DNA of 61,378 bases. Origin: CAYNLK01 sp964398055 (lineage in GTDB: Bacteria > Chloroflexota > Anaerolineae > 4572-78 > J111). The notes beneath the pieces are model-generated. The model saw nothing but the letters and a program-made list of their open reading frames with translations, searched no databases and was not told the origin of the DNA. Location of the stretch: the NCBI GenBank assembly GCA_964398055.1, contig CAYNLK010000037.1:1-61378 (forward strand). The letters are read 5' to 3'. Positions within the stretch are counted from its first letter, which is position 1; each line of letters begins with the position of its first letter. The position numbers and the translations under genes were made by a program. Positions 17,293 to 26,232 of this stretch are shown here, in pieces.

Positions 17293-19614
17293 ATGGTCAA
17301 CAAAACTTCACCCCACAGAGCCGGCCTGGTAGCCTTGATCAGCACTGTCATTCTATTGACACAACTGGCTTGCGCCGGTCCGGTCGTGATTGCGCCGGAA
17401 ATAACGTCGGTGGCTATCACTTCAAAAGCCGCAGTGGTACCATTGCCTACATCCGAGCCGGTTGAGGCTGTTCCATCACCCTCACCCATTGCTCCACCCA
17501 CCCACCCCCTCAGAGCCTGGAGCGTGGCCGCCAACGGCGCTCTTTTTGTCCTGGATGCCGCCTACCGGCTTTATCACCTGGCCCCCATCGACCTGTCGCC
17601 GCTGGCCCAATCTCCGCCCCTGTTTGCCGCGGCCGCCGACGCCCCGGCTTTTTTACTGGCCGATGAGAGCCGGCTTATTGTTGGCAGCCGGGCCGTCACC
17701 CAAACATTGCTCCTGAGGCGTGATGATTTTAGCCTGCTGCACACGCTGGAGCAGGCTGGCCCGCTGGCGCTGGACCCGGTCAGCCAACGCCTCTTCCTTG
17801 TGCCCGAACCTGTGTTCGAGGAGTCCCTCACCTTTACCGGCCGCTTTTTAAGCTATGACCTGGCTAATTTGAACCAACCGCCCCGTGAAATTGAACTATC
17901 GTGCCTGCGGCCCCTGGATTTGTTAGCCAACCCGCCGGCTCGACGCCTCTACGTGCGCACCGGGGGCATTTGCAGCTCGCCCCCGCACCGCCGCGAAGCC
18001 TACACCATCTACGATTTGGACACGCTGGCCGGGCTTGGACAATCCCCTCCTGAACTTGGCGTGCTCACCCGGCCCGCCCTGGGCGGCCAGGCCGGTTTTA
18101 TGGTCGCCACTCTCAAGGCCAAAAGCGGCTTCTTTTTTGATGACCGGCTGCTCATCCTCGACCGGGCGGGCCAAACCCTGCACGCTTACAAGGCGCTCGA
18201 CGGTTGGCCGGTTATCAGCCCCGCCGGCGACTGGCTCTATCTGAGCCGTGAGCGGGCGTTGTGGGTTTTAGCGGGGCCTGACTTTTTGCTGCGCAGCATC
18301 CTTTTTTTCGACCGCCCGCCGCCCGCCGAGGTGGTTCTTTCACCCACCGGTGACCGGCTTTACCTCTTCGGCAACGGCTGGCTCAACGTCCAATCTGTCG
18401 CCGAGTTGCAAACGCTGGGCATCCCGCTGCTCAGTCCTTTCCCGGCTGCCTGGCCCTGGCCCGACCCCACCACCCCTTCAATTTTGGCAGTGGGCCTCTA
18501 CCGCTCGCCGCAGCTGGAGCAAGACGGCGTGGCCTTCATCCAATATGGCCAGGAGAGCTATCGCACCACCGACGGCGGCCAAAGCTGGCAACTGTTACCC
18601 GCTCTGCTCGACCCCGACTTGACCTATATCCAAAGCCTCTCCCTCTCCCCCGACCTGGCTGCTGACCGGACAGTGGTCATTCAGGCCGGTTCCGCCCTGC
18701 ACCGGTCAACCGACAACGGCGACACCTGGCAAAAATGGGCGCCGCCCATCGCCTTTGTCTCCGAGCGAGACGGCAACCGGGAGTTGTACCTGATGGACCA
18801 GGCGGGTCAGAACCCGCTTCGCCTGACCGACACCCCGGCCGCCGAAGAGAACCCGGCCTGGTCGCCGGCCTGGACCCGGCTGGCTTTTCAAAGCGATCGA
18901 AACAGCAATTGGGATATCTTCTCGCAACGGCTTGATTGTGGAGAGGATAAATGCGAGGCGCAGCAGTTGACCGATAGTCCTGCCGACGACCTGCTGCCAG
19001 CCTGGTCGCCCGATGGGCGTGCGATTGCCTTTGTCTCCACCCGAGACGGCAACCCCGAAATCTACGTAATGGACCGCGACGGCCACAACCAGCGCCGGTT
19101 GACCTTTAACCCCGGCGGCGACTGGCGTCCGGCCTGGCTGCCCGACAGCCGGCAGCTACTCTTCACCAGCGACCGCGGCGGCAACAACGACCTCTACCAA
19201 CTGACCCTGCCCGCCGACGCCGCGCCCCTTACCGCAGAGCCGGAGTTACTGGCTCTAACTACCGATCCGGCCGACGACCGTGACCCGGCCGTTAGCGGTC
19301 AGACGCTGTACTTTCTCTCCAACCGGGACGGTCTCATGCGGGCCTATCAGTTGGACTTGAGCAGTCAATTTGTCCAACCCTACCCCGTTACCGCCGCCGC
19401 CCGGCCCGAAGGCCATCCCAGCCCGGTCGCCGGCAGCCCTTACACCCTCCTGATTACGGCCGACGACAGTGCGGACGTCTCAACCATTTACCGCGTCAGC
19501 AGGGCTGAGTACACCCCGTTGACCTCTGGCTCAACCTTTGACGGCCAACCCGCCTGGGGACCGGTGCTGTGGAAATCGGGTGAGACTCTGTCGGCAGGTG
19601 GACTGGTAAAATAA
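17293..19614 (+). CDS. Lipoprotein with beta-propeller (PD40/BNR) repeats
   Basis: The 773-residue protein begins with a signal peptide and a lipobox-like LTQLACAG (Cys about residue 28), so it is probably lipid-anchored outside the cell. The middle has BNR-like repeats ('YRTTDGGQSWQLLP', 'HRSTDNGDTWQKW'). The C-terminal third has PD40/TolB-type blades ('AFVSTRDGNPEIYVMDRDG', 'PAWSPDGRAIAFVS', 'LFTSDRGGNNDLYQ'). Such propellers bind proteins or polymers; the ligand cannot be predicted. It stands alone between the tRNA promoter region and a leftward cluster. A short PT-rich linker follows the lipobox. Confidence 0.8.
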   Translation: MVNKTSPHRAGLVALISTVILLTQLACAGPVVIAPEITSVAITSKAAVVPLPTSEPVEAVPSPSPIAPPTHPLRAWSVAANGALFVLDAAYRLYHLAPIDLSPLAQSPPLFAAAADAPAFLLADESRLIVGSRAVTQTLLLRRDDFSLLHTLEQAGPLALDPVSQRLFLVPEPVFEESLTFTGRFLSYDLANLNQPPREIELSCLRPLDLLANPPARRLYVRTGGICSSPPHRREAYTIYDLDTLAGLGQSPPELGVLTRPALGGQAGFMVATLKAKSGFFFDDRLLILDRAGQTLHAYKALDGWPVISPAGDWLYLSRERALWVLAGPDFLLRSILFFDRPPPAEVVLSPTGDRLYLFGNGWLNVQSVAELQTLGIPLLSPFPAAWPWPDPTTPSILAVGLYRSPQLEQDGVAFIQYGQESYRTTDGGQSWQLLPALLDPDLTYIQSLSLSPDLAADRTVVIQAGSALHRSTDNGDTWQKWAPPIAFVSERDGNRELYLMDQAGQNPLRLTDTPAAEENPAWSPAWTRLAFQSDRNSNWDIFSQRLDCGEDKCEAQQLTDSPADDLLPAWSPDGRAIAFVSTRDGNPEIYVMDRDGHNQRRLTFNPGGDWRPAWLPDSRQLLFTSDRGGNNDLYQLTLPADAAPLTAEPELLALTTDPADDRDPAVSGQTLYFLSNRDGLMRAYQLDLSSQFVQPYPVTAAARPEGHPSPVAGSPYTLLITADDSADVSTIYRVSRAEYTPLTSGSTFDGQPAWGPVLWKSGETLSAGGLVK

Positions 19615-20079
19615 AGTCTACTGGCCAGTTGCCGTGTTGAATCGTTGACCGGTCCGGTTTTTGCAGCGAGACAACGAGGGAAGTTGCGCTCGAAAGCGGA
19701 GCGCGCCAGGCGGAAAAGTGTCCAGGGCTGTAGGCTAAAAAGAGTCCAACCCCGCCTGCGTCAAAAGACGGCTGCTGCCGTGGTTTGACGGCAACTGCGG
19801 GCAATTGGGGACGCCCTCACTCCGCTTTTGCCCGGCTGACCCCCTCCCCACCTTTGACTGCCCCTCAGTCGAAAAGCTGTCCAATAGCCTGCCCACCCCG
19901 CTTCCAAAAATGTCTACATTGACGCCCAGTATTCGTTCGGCGCGCTCGCTGTAAACCGTAGTGGTTTCGCTCTGAAACAGGCGGGGCTTTTTGTTACCAG
20001 GCAAGTGACCAATCAGACGAGCAGCGCCAGACCGATAATCGTTAATAACTGTTGACGCACCTGGCCGGATAGCCTCACG
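19615..20079. other. 465-bp region without a supported gene
   Basis: The DNA has codon-like GC content, but no frame has a recognisable family, good start and convergent length. A minus-strand frame (about 19735-20004) contains 'TTTVYSERAERILG', which I do not recognise. It may be decayed coding DNA between two convergent lipoprotein genes. Confidence 0.4.
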
Positions 20080-22029
20080 CTAGGGCGCATCGGGATACAC
20101 CAGCAAGCCTTCAAAGCGATTAGCCAGGTAGACGTTCACACTGCCTGGCACGGACGCAGCGACCAGGTCGATTATTGAATCCCAAGCCCGTGCCGCCGGA
20201 ACAAAAGCAACTTCGACAGGCGCGGCCGGGTTAGTGATATCCACCACGCTCAGGCCGCTGGCACCCCAGCCGTTGGCCACATAGAGCCGATCGCCGGCCA
20301 GGGCCAGGCTGTAAGCTGAGCCTGGGGTTGAGTATGCGCCTATTTCGCGTGGCCCGGCGGGATTGGAGACGTCTACAATTCGCACACCCTGCCCCAGCGT
20401 GCCCAGGTAGGCCAGGGGTATGGAGTGGTCAGTGGGTGAAGGCAGAACCGCCAGATCGGTAATCACGTCGCCGGGATGAAACGCGCCTAGCAAATGGGGG
20501 TGAACCGGATCAGCGACGTCAAAAATACGCAGCGTGTCTACCCCATCCACGGCGTACACCGTTTGACCCAATACGGTGACTTTGCTGGTATCGCCCGCAA
20601 TCCGGCCCACCTCGCGGGGCGCAGCCGGGTTAGAGACATCCAGGATGACCAGGCCGGCCTGCCCCGCGCCCAGGTAGGCCATTTGACCGGCCACGGCCAG
20701 GTAAGTGGGGGCGCCCGGCAAAGGGTACAGGTCAAGCTGTTGCGGCGTGGCCGGGTTGGACACATCAGCCAGATGAAGCTGCCCGCCGGACATCAGGTAG
20801 GCCATAGCACCCTCAACCACCAAACCGGTCGCGCTTTCAGCCGGGTAGAAGCCGGTTTCTGTTGGCGCGGCGGGGTTGGATATGTCCAGCAGGTGTAAAC
20901 CGGCGCTGTCGGTAAGATAGGCGGTATTACCAACCACGGCTACACCGTTGGCTTCTGCCATAGGTAGGTTGGTTGGCAACAGAGCGGCTGCCGGGAAGGG
21001 GGTTTCAACCGAACCACCATCACCGGCCGGCACTTGGGCCAGGAAAATCTCGGTGACGGCAGTAGTACGGCCACGAATGGTCAACATAACCAACGCCTCC
21101 GGGATAGCGCCGGTCTCCGCGGTAAACGGCAGCGTGACCAGATAACCCTGAGCCGGTTGGCCGGGGGCTAATGTTTTATCAGGACCAAATGCGCCGCCCT
21201 GGCCCGCCTCGGTGTCGAGGCAACAAAAGTAACGCCCACTTTTGTCCATGCCCCAAATTTGGGCCAATTGCTCGCCATCCAGCGCCAGCGGCGAGTCGCC
21301 GGTATTCTCCAGAGTCAGGTCAACCCGCACCCGAAACTGGTCTTCAGTGGCCGGTTCCAACTGAATTGAGGTCACGGTGGCCCGTAGGTCATTGGGGAAA
21401 TCAAATATTGTGCCGGGTAGGCTAATTGGTAACTGGATGGCATTGAACAGCGGCGGGGGTTGCAGCGGCGATTCGACCACATTAAAGCTGACGTGTTCGG
21501 CCATTTGCCCGGTTTCGTTGCCGGCAATATCCAGCCAGATGTCGGTGGGGGTATGATTTTGAGGGATTTCAACCCAGGCCAGCCTGGCCGCTTGAAAGCG
21601 CGGAGCCAGGACGATATCCTCTCCGTCCGGCAGGCGGGTGTAGAGGGCAAAATCCACGCCGGTCAGTATCAACTCATCGCCGGCGGAGTCGCGCAAGCCG
21701 CCGGAGATGTCCCTGGCGGGCAGCGACAGCCAGGTAGGGCTGATATTTTCCAGAGTCAGTTTTAGGATCAACCACTGCCGCCCGGCTTCGGGCGCGGGCA
21801 AAGCCAGTTGCTCCACTAGCGGGGCGGCGGCATCGCCTACCAGTATGCCGGTGACGTACAGTTGCCAGTTGGCGCTTGGAGGGGGCGCAGTGGGCGCTGC
21901 CGGCAGGGGGAGCGGGGTAGGGGTTGGCTCAACCGGAGCGGGGGCGCAACCGCTAAATAGCAAAATCACCAGAGCCATAGTAATGAGCTGTAGATAAAAT
22001 TCCTGGCAACTCAGCGGCTGGTTTATCAT
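20080..22029 (-). CDS. Lipoprotein with LVIVD-repeat beta-propeller
   Basis: The 649-residue product has a signal peptide with lipobox LLFSGCAP, a PT/PA-rich linker, and two DUF4352-like beta segments ('GTIFDFPNDLRATVTSIQL'). A C-terminal propeller of about seven LVIVD repeats follows ('AGLVILDVSNPAAPREVG', 'DTLRIFDVADPVHPHLLG'). It is probably anchored outside the membrane and binds an unknown ligand. I start at ATG 22029, which overlaps the stop of the upstream gene (ATGA), implying coupled translation; an in-frame upstream start would add nine residues. Confidence 0.8.
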   Translation of the reverse strand: MINQPLSCQEFYLQLITMALVILLFSGCAPAPVEPTPTPLPLPAAPTAPPPSANWQLYVTGILVGDAAAPLVEQLALPAPEAGRQWLILKLTLENISPTWLSLPARDISGGLRDSAGDELILTGVDFALYTRLPDGEDIVLAPRFQAARLAWVEIPQNHTPTDIWLDIAGNETGQMAEHVSFNVVESPLQPPPLFNAIQLPISLPGTIFDFPNDLRATVTSIQLEPATEDQFRVRVDLTLENTGDSPLALDGEQLAQIWGMDKSGRYFCCLDTEAGQGGAFGPDKTLAPGQPAQGYLVTLPFTAETGAIPEALVMLTIRGRTTAVTEIFLAQVPAGDGGSVETPFPAAALLPTNLPMAEANGVAVVGNTAYLTDSAGLHLLDISNPAAPTETGFYPAESATGLVVEGAMAYLMSGGQLHLADVSNPATPQQLDLYPLPGAPTYLAVAGQMAYLGAGQAGLVILDVSNPAAPREVGRIAGDTSKVTVLGQTVYAVDGVDTLRIFDVADPVHPHLLGAFHPGDVITDLAVLPSPTDHSIPLAYLGTLGQGVRIVDVSNPAGPREIGAYSTPGSAYSLALAGDRLYVANGWGASGLSVVDITNPAAPVEVAFVPAARAWDSIIDLVAASVPGSVNVYLANRFEGLLVYPDAP

Positions 22030-22466
22030 GGTGCGGTTACTTCTTTCCAGACCCACCTATCCTGCACCGTAGACTGCAGGGCAAAGCTCAGCGCCATACC
22101 TACCGGTAGGGCTGCACACAGCACAACGCCACTGCCCATAGCGCATTGATAGACCGTTTCAAACTCGAACTCTGGGCCGGCGGCCCAACCGATATCCTGG
22201 CGCACCGTCACCGGCAGGTTATGTTCATTGCGCCAGTAATGCTGCCAGACCCGGCCAAAACCGCTGACCGGCTCAAATGCGCCGGGCGGCGGGGCGGTCG
22301 GCCATAGCACGGGGGTGGATGCAGGCGTAGCCCCGGTGGGCGTTGGCAGGGGTTCGGGCGGAGACAAAAAATTCGGCCCCTTAACCCCTTCGGCCTCGAA
22401 CCGGGCAAATTGATGGTCCTGGTCAAAAAAAACGTAAAATTGGTCGGGCTGTTCGGTCCAAATCAT
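22026..22466 (-). CDS. Hypothetical protein, probably 5'-truncated
   Basis: About 146 residues from the first sensible ATG (22466). The sequence contains 'YVFFDQDHQFARFEAEGVKG', a PT-rich linker, and 'ARVWQHYWRNEHNLP'-like residues (as 'FGRVWQHYW') found in Chloroflexota proteins of unknown function. No signal peptide is present. Immediately upstream is a 116-bp inverted-repeat element, so the original N-terminus, presumably with a membrane anchor, was probably lost. It is coupled by ATGA overlap to the LVIVD lipoprotein gene downstream. Frames extending further upstream run through the repeat into antisense-like sequence and are not credible. Confidence 0.55.
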   Translation of the reverse strand: MIWTEQPDQFYVFFDQDHQFARFEAEGVKGPNFLSPPEPLPTPTGATPASTPVLWPTAPPPGAFEPVSGFGRVWQHYWRNEHNLPVTVRQDIGWAAGPEFEFETVYQCAMGSGVVLCAALPVGMALSFALQSTVQDRWVWKEVTAP

Positions 22467-22468
22467 CA

Positions 22469-22584
22469 GGGTGTGACCAAAATGAGTTTTAATGTAGGGG
22501 CCGCTTGGCGTGGCATTCGCCCTGGTTGGTTGGCCCAATTTGGGCGTTCGCCGAACGCCCCTACAACTGAAATTGGTCACACCC
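22469..22584. repeat. 116-bp MITE-like element with imperfect terminal inverted repeats
   Basis: The ends gggtgtgaccaa and ttggtcacaccc are exact inverted repeats, followed inward by a second pair (tgtaggggc / gcccctaca) and a GC-rich inner hairpin. It separates a CheR gene from a truncated hypothetical gene and supplies the last CheR codons. Confidence 0.8.
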
Positions 22585-23421
22585 AATTGAATAAGATGAT
22601 GGGCTCCCCTGGCGGCGATAGATACGCCTCGCTTCGTCCCAAATGGCCAGCCCGGCGCCGTCCGGTGGCAGTTGCTCGGTGCGGCCAATGACCAGCGCCC
22701 CGCCTGGTCGCAGTTGTGCCGCCAGACGGGCCAGCGCGTCCTGCTGACCGACTTTATCGAAATAGGTAAAGACCAGATTGCGGCACAAGATCAGCTCAAA
22801 CGGCCCGGCCGCAGTATCGGTGTGGATGTCCTGCTGAGTGAAGGTCACCCCGGTTTTGAAAAGCGGCTGCAAGCAGAAATGGCCATCAGCCCGAGTGAAG
22901 GCGGTCTGCCGCCAGGTCGGGGGTAACTCTTTGAGACTGCTGACCGGATAGCAGCCTATCTGCGCCCGATCCAGCAGGTGGGGATCGCTGTCGGTGGCCA
23001 GGATGGCGATGGTTAGTTCCGGGAAATGCGGTTTCACCGCCAGTTGCCAGACCAGCTTGAGGCTATACGGCTCCTCCCCAGAAGCGCAGCCAACACTCCA
23101 GCAGCGCAACGTTGTTTCGCCGCGCTGCCGGGTCGCTTCAGCCAGCGCCGGCAGTACCTCAGCCTGGAGCCGGTCAAACACATCCCGATCCCGGTAGAAG
23201 CGAGAGATGGTGATCCGACACAAGGCGCGGAGTTCAACCCATTCGGCCGGGTGGCGCTCCAAAAAGGTCCGGTAGGCGGCCAGGTCCGGCAGGCCGAGCG
23301 CCTGTCGCCGCCGGTCGAGCCGTTTGCAGAGCTGGCGGCGAACCTTCCGAAAGCCAGGCCAACGCAGCCCCAGTTGAGGCAGCACAGCTTGCAGAAAGGT
23401 GACGCAGTCGTGGTTGGTCAT
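22561..23421 (-). CDS. CheR-type SAM-dependent methyltransferase
   Basis: The 286-residue protein matches the CheR chemotaxis methyltransferase family, which methylates glutamates on chemoreceptors. The N-terminal helical domain has 'TISRFYRDRDVFDRLQ'. The SAM domain has 'RCWSVGCASGEEPYSL' and 'ILATDSDPHLLDRAQ', and 'FELILCRNLVFTYFDK' matches the conserved 'CRNVLIYF' block. No other chemotaxis gene is in the window. The ATG at 23421 overlaps the preceding stop (ATGA). The last ~10 residues come from the adjoining inverted-repeat element, so the original C-terminus was replaced, but the catalytic core looks intact. Confidence 0.87.
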   Translation of the reverse strand: MTNHDCVTFLQAVLPQLGLRWPGFRKVRRQLCKRLDRRRQALGLPDLAAYRTFLERHPAEWVELRALCRITISRFYRDRDVFDRLQAEVLPALAEATRQRGETTLRCWSVGCASGEEPYSLKLVWQLAVKPHFPELTIAILATDSDPHLLDRAQIGCYPVSSLKELPPTWRQTAFTRADGHFCLQPLFKTGVTFTQQDIHTDTAAGPFELILCRNLVFTYFDKVGQQDALARLAAQLRPGGALVIGRTEQLPPDGAGLAIWDEARRIYRRQGSPSSYSIGCDQFQL

Positions 23422-23759
23422 TGTTGCCGCCAGATGGTCAGTAGAATTTTGTTGAGCACAACCATCAGGGCGAAGGCGCCGGCCAGGTAATGGGCGCCGG
23501 TGCTGTACAGGGCAGTGATGGCGACTCCAAAGATGATCACCTCGGCCAGCAGCCGCCACGGTTCGGCCAGCCGCCGGGGTGAGGCCGGGGCCAGGAAGAT
23601 GCCCCACAGCAACGCAATCAGGAGCGGCGCGCCGATCCCCAGAGCGATTTTGGCGCTGGTTTGCACCCTGGTCTTGAAGCCCCAATAACCGGCGGCCGCC
23701 AGGATGCCCAATTCCAGCAAAAAGCGTAAGCCCAAATTGGCCAGCTTCACAATGTCCAT
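23418..23759 (-). CDS. YrdB-like DUF2568 membrane protein
   Basis: The 113-residue protein has four predicted membrane helices (about 11-30, 38-55, 70-88 and 92-108) and the motif 'LGLRFLLELGILAAAGYWG' typical of the YrdB/DUF2568 family. The role is unknown. It lies in a tight leftward chain: its start overlaps the end of the nucleotidyltransferase remnant and its stop overlaps the CheR start. Confidence 0.75.
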   Translation of the reverse strand: MDIVKLANLGLRFLLELGILAAAGYWGFKTRVQTSAKIALGIGAPLLIALLWGIFLAPASPRRLAEPWRLLAEVIIFGVAITALYSTGAHYLAGAFALMVVLNKILLTIWRQQ

Positions 23760-24191
23760 ACGGTATCCCTAACTGACGCCGGCTTGAGCTTGGCCAAAAG
23801 CCGGGCCAGCTGCCCGTCCGGGTCGTATAAAATCTGGCAGCCGTCGCCGATGACCTGGGCCGTGCCGGCGTCGACCGGTTCAACCTCCGCCCAGGCCAGC
23901 GGCGCAAAAGTCAACTCGAGCGTACCGCCGTCGAGCAGTTCAAAGCGACGCGACCAGGCCAGTCCGTAGCTTTCATCAGTCCAGCCCGCAACCGGCAGGT
24001 CGAGTTCAGCCGGCCAGTTGCTATCCTGCCGGTAAGCGGCCGGGGCAGTCGTCAATGCGATCAGGTCAAGGTCAGAGCCGGGCCGGGCCACGCGCCCAGG
24101 AACCAACCAGCGCCACCGCCCGGATATCGGCTCGGCGGTGGGCCCACTGGGTGACCTTACCTTGAATGATCAAGACTTGGGGCGGCGTCAA
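23747..24191 (-). pseudogene. Nucleotidyltransferase-like gene with a frameshift
   Basis: The start is TTG 24191 with a strong GGAGGT site. The first ~33 codons give 'VTQWAHRRADIRAVALVG' and then SWARG, the start of the GS-x10-DxD nucleotidyltransferase motif. The frame must then shift near 24090 to continue as 'ARPGSDLDLIALTT' through to 23747. Together they form a complete small MNT-type nucleotidyltransferase of about 147 residues. The break sits inside the nucleotide-binding loop, in a GC-rich run, so it is either an inactivating single-base change or an assembly error. Confidence 0.7.
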
Positions 24192-24334
24192 TTTTGGACC
24201 TCCGGGGTAAGGTTGGTGGCTCGAAATTCCCAAGCATCCGGCAGCAGCGCGGCTCGCTGGACGATGGTCTGCCGGTTGGCGCGGGCGAACTGGTTGCCGC
24301 CGGGGAGGTGGTAGGAAGCGTTACCCGCGGCCAT
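24188..24334 (-). CDS. Small ORF of unknown identity, 48 aa
   Basis: ATG 24334 overlaps the end of the ADP-ribosylglycohydrolase remnant. The TGA overlaps the TTG start of the nucleotidyltransferase, which suggests coupled translation. The product includes 'GGNQFARANRQTIVQRAALL' and has no family I recognise. It could be a fragment of a larger gene. Confidence 0.4.
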   Translation of the reverse strand: MAAGNASYHLPGGNQFARANRQTIVQRAALLPDAWEFRATNLTPEVQN

Positions 24335-24572
24335 AGCGCTCCATGAAGGCATCGATCACGGCCAGTAACTCCGCCGGCAAGCGGCGGCGGACCTCAGCCA
24401 CCATCGCGGGGGGCAGGTCGCCAAAGTAGGCGTGAGCAATCCCGCCGGCAAGGCAGGCCAGCGTGTCGCTGTCGCCGCCCAGCGAGATGGCCAGCCGGAT
24501 GGCCTGCTCCACATCAGCCGCCTCCAAAAAGGCGATGATCGCTTCCGGGACCGACGCCTCCAAATATTTCAC
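24321..24572 (-). pseudogene. ADP-ribosylglycohydrolase C-terminal fragment
   Basis: The 83-residue frame has 'VPEAIIAFLEAADVEQAIRL' and 'SLGGDSDTLACLAGGIA', the conserved C-terminal metal-binding block of DraG/ARH-type ADP-ribosylglycohydrolases. Those enzymes are normally about 250-300 residues, so roughly two thirds is missing. The GTG start lies right after a TGA that ends another fragment in the neighbouring frame ('NSRTLKFEQYGFEEG'). I read this as a gene remnant. Confidence 0.75.
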
Positions 24573-24644
24573 CCCTCCTCAAAGCCATACTGCTCAAATT
24601 TCAGCGTCCGGCTGTTCTCGCTAATCGTCCGCACCGTGCTTTCG

Positions 24645-24839
24645 TCAAAGCCGGCCGGTCGCGACCAACACTTCCCCAACGACCCAGACCGGCTGCTCCA
24701 AATCTGCACAGCGCGACCGGAAGTTATTTAGCTCGCCGGGAGGTATGGCCATCAGCAGCCCCCCGGAAGTTTCCGGGGAAAAGAGTAACATTTGCATCTC
24801 CAGCGGCAGCCCGGCTTGAGCCAGACCAGAAACGGCCGG
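24645..24839 (-). pseudogene. selD: selD (selenide, water dikinase) C-terminal fragment
   Basis: One minus-strand frame reads 'SGLAQAGLPLEMQMLLFSPE', then TSGGLLMAIPPGELNNF and WVVGEVL. The '(D)PQTSGGLLIAVP' block and following 'VIGEV' are characteristic of the SelD C-terminus. Only about 65 of the ~340 residues remain, abutting the stop of the propeller gene upstream. It is too short for a functional kinase. It suggests selenium metabolism once encoded here was deleted. Confidence 0.7.
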
Positions 24840-26228
24840 TTAGGGCAGCCAGACTGGCCGGCCGGCCGCTTCGGCTAACTGCCGGACCTGGCCGGTTTCG
24901 ACCTCCAAAAGCCAGATGCTCGGCCTGGCGCCCAGCTCTTTCAACGGCAAGCTCTGGAACGTCACCGAACGCCCATCGGGGGACCAACTGGGGAAAGCGT
25001 GGTGAATATTGGGGTCAGCAGTCAAATAACGGGCTGCTGCGCCGTCGGCTCGCATGAGCCAGAGCTGCTTGCCCATCGCTGCGCCGGCCGCCTTGCGGGT
25101 AAAGATGAGCCATGCGCCATCCGCAGACCAGGCCGCCGAACTATCCTCGACCATTTGGTCTGCGCCGCTTAGATCGACCAACTCGCCGCTGTCGGGCCTG
25201 GCTCTCAACAGATGGACCGCAAACCCCGCTTCCCTGGCCTGAATGTCAGTCACGATCAACACGTTTTCCCGGGGACTCCAGGCCGGCAGATCATTCATCC
25301 GGCTGGGGATCAAAAAGGTGCGACCATCAACCACGTTGTAGAGCTGGACTCCCTGGCTGGCCGGAGCCACGTAGCTCAACCACTGCCCGTCGGGCGACCA
25401 GCCGGCCCCGTAGCCGATGATTTGGGTATCTTCAAAAACCGGCGCGGTCTCACCCGTGGCCGGCTCCAGCCACCACAACCGGGGCGGGCCGGGGGCGGCT
25501 CCGGCAACAAGCATATTCCGCCGTTCGTAGACCAAACGAGCGCCGTCCGGGCGCCAGGCCACGCCGTTGCAAACGGCGTCCGGGCAAAGCAATAACGGAT
25601 ACCGTGCCTGATCAGCAATGGCGACGATCCACAAATCGTTGCCGCCATCTTCACGGATGGCGGCGTAGGCAACCGTGGCGCCATCGGGTGACGGCTCGTA
25701 ATCAAAGACGCCCAACGGCTCTGCGGTTAGTTGAACGATCTTGTTGTCAGTTGGATCGAGGAGATACAGTTGATCGCGGGCCTGCTCGTCCTGGCTCATG
25801 TAGAGCAGCCGGGGCCAGGCCGTCTGAAACTGCCAACTCAAGGGACTCGGCAAGGTGCGCCCCTGCTCATTGGCCAGACCTTCGGCCAAAGTCACGGTAT
25901 AGGTTGTCCCCGGCTCGAGGGGCTGGTTGGGGGTGAAGATCAGGTGAGGGCCTTGCCACCGGACCGCGCCGCTCACTACGGGACTAAAACGTAGCGGCGC
26001 GTCGAACTTTTGCCCAGCTAACGGCTGATCGAAAGTAACCTGAATCCGGCTGCGGGTGGAAACGTCGATGGCATTATCGGGCGGCGTGAGGCTGACCACC
26101 TGCGCCCCCACCCGGTCCCCTCGCCACAGCATCAGGCCGGTCAACAGGGCCAGGCCGGCCAAAGTAAAAATAACCAGGCGATCAAAACGATTAAAGTTTG
26201 AGCCAAAACGGTTTGATATCCCGGCCAT
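24840..26228 (-). CDS. Membrane-anchored Big_5 plus TolB-like propeller protein
   Basis: The 462-residue protein has an N-terminal membrane anchor (about 18-38). A bacterial Ig-like Big_5 domain follows (about 44-140, 'VSLTPPDNAIDVSTRSRIQV' and 'GTTYTVTLAEGLANEQG'), then a TolB/PD40-type propeller (about 145-462, 'YEPSPDGATVAYAA', 'FPSWSPDGRSVTFQS'). It starts four bases after the YcgQ-like gene stop, so it may belong to that operon. Its C-terminal stop coincides with the edge of the selD fragment. Extracellular binding is inferred; no enzyme motif is seen. Confidence 0.8.
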   Translation of the reverse strand: MAGISNRFGSNFNRFDRLVIFTLAGLALLTGLMLWRGDRVGAQVVSLTPPDNAIDVSTRSRIQVTFDQPLAGQKFDAPLRFSPVVSGAVRWQGPHLIFTPNQPLEPGTTYTVTLAEGLANEQGRTLPSPLSWQFQTAWPRLLYMSQDEQARDQLYLLDPTDNKIVQLTAEPLGVFDYEPSPDGATVAYAAIREDGGNDLWIVAIADQARYPLLLCPDAVCNGVAWRPDGARLVYERRNMLVAGAAPGPPRLWWLEPATGETAPVFEDTQIIGYGAGWSPDGQWLSYVAPASQGVQLYNVVDGRTFLIPSRMNDLPAWSPRENVLIVTDIQAREAGFAVHLLRARPDSGELVDLSGADQMVEDSSAAWSADGAWLIFTRKAAGAAMGKQLWLMRADGAAARYLTADPNIHHAFPSWSPDGRSVTFQSLPLKELGARPSIWLLEVETGQVRQLAEAAGRPVWLP

Positions 26229-26232
26229 GTTG

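Noticed and set aside
22561..23907. 448-residue CheR with long N-terminal extension
   Set aside because: The extension overlaps the DUF2568 gene in another frame; ATG 23421 has an ATGA overlap and opens the family sequence.
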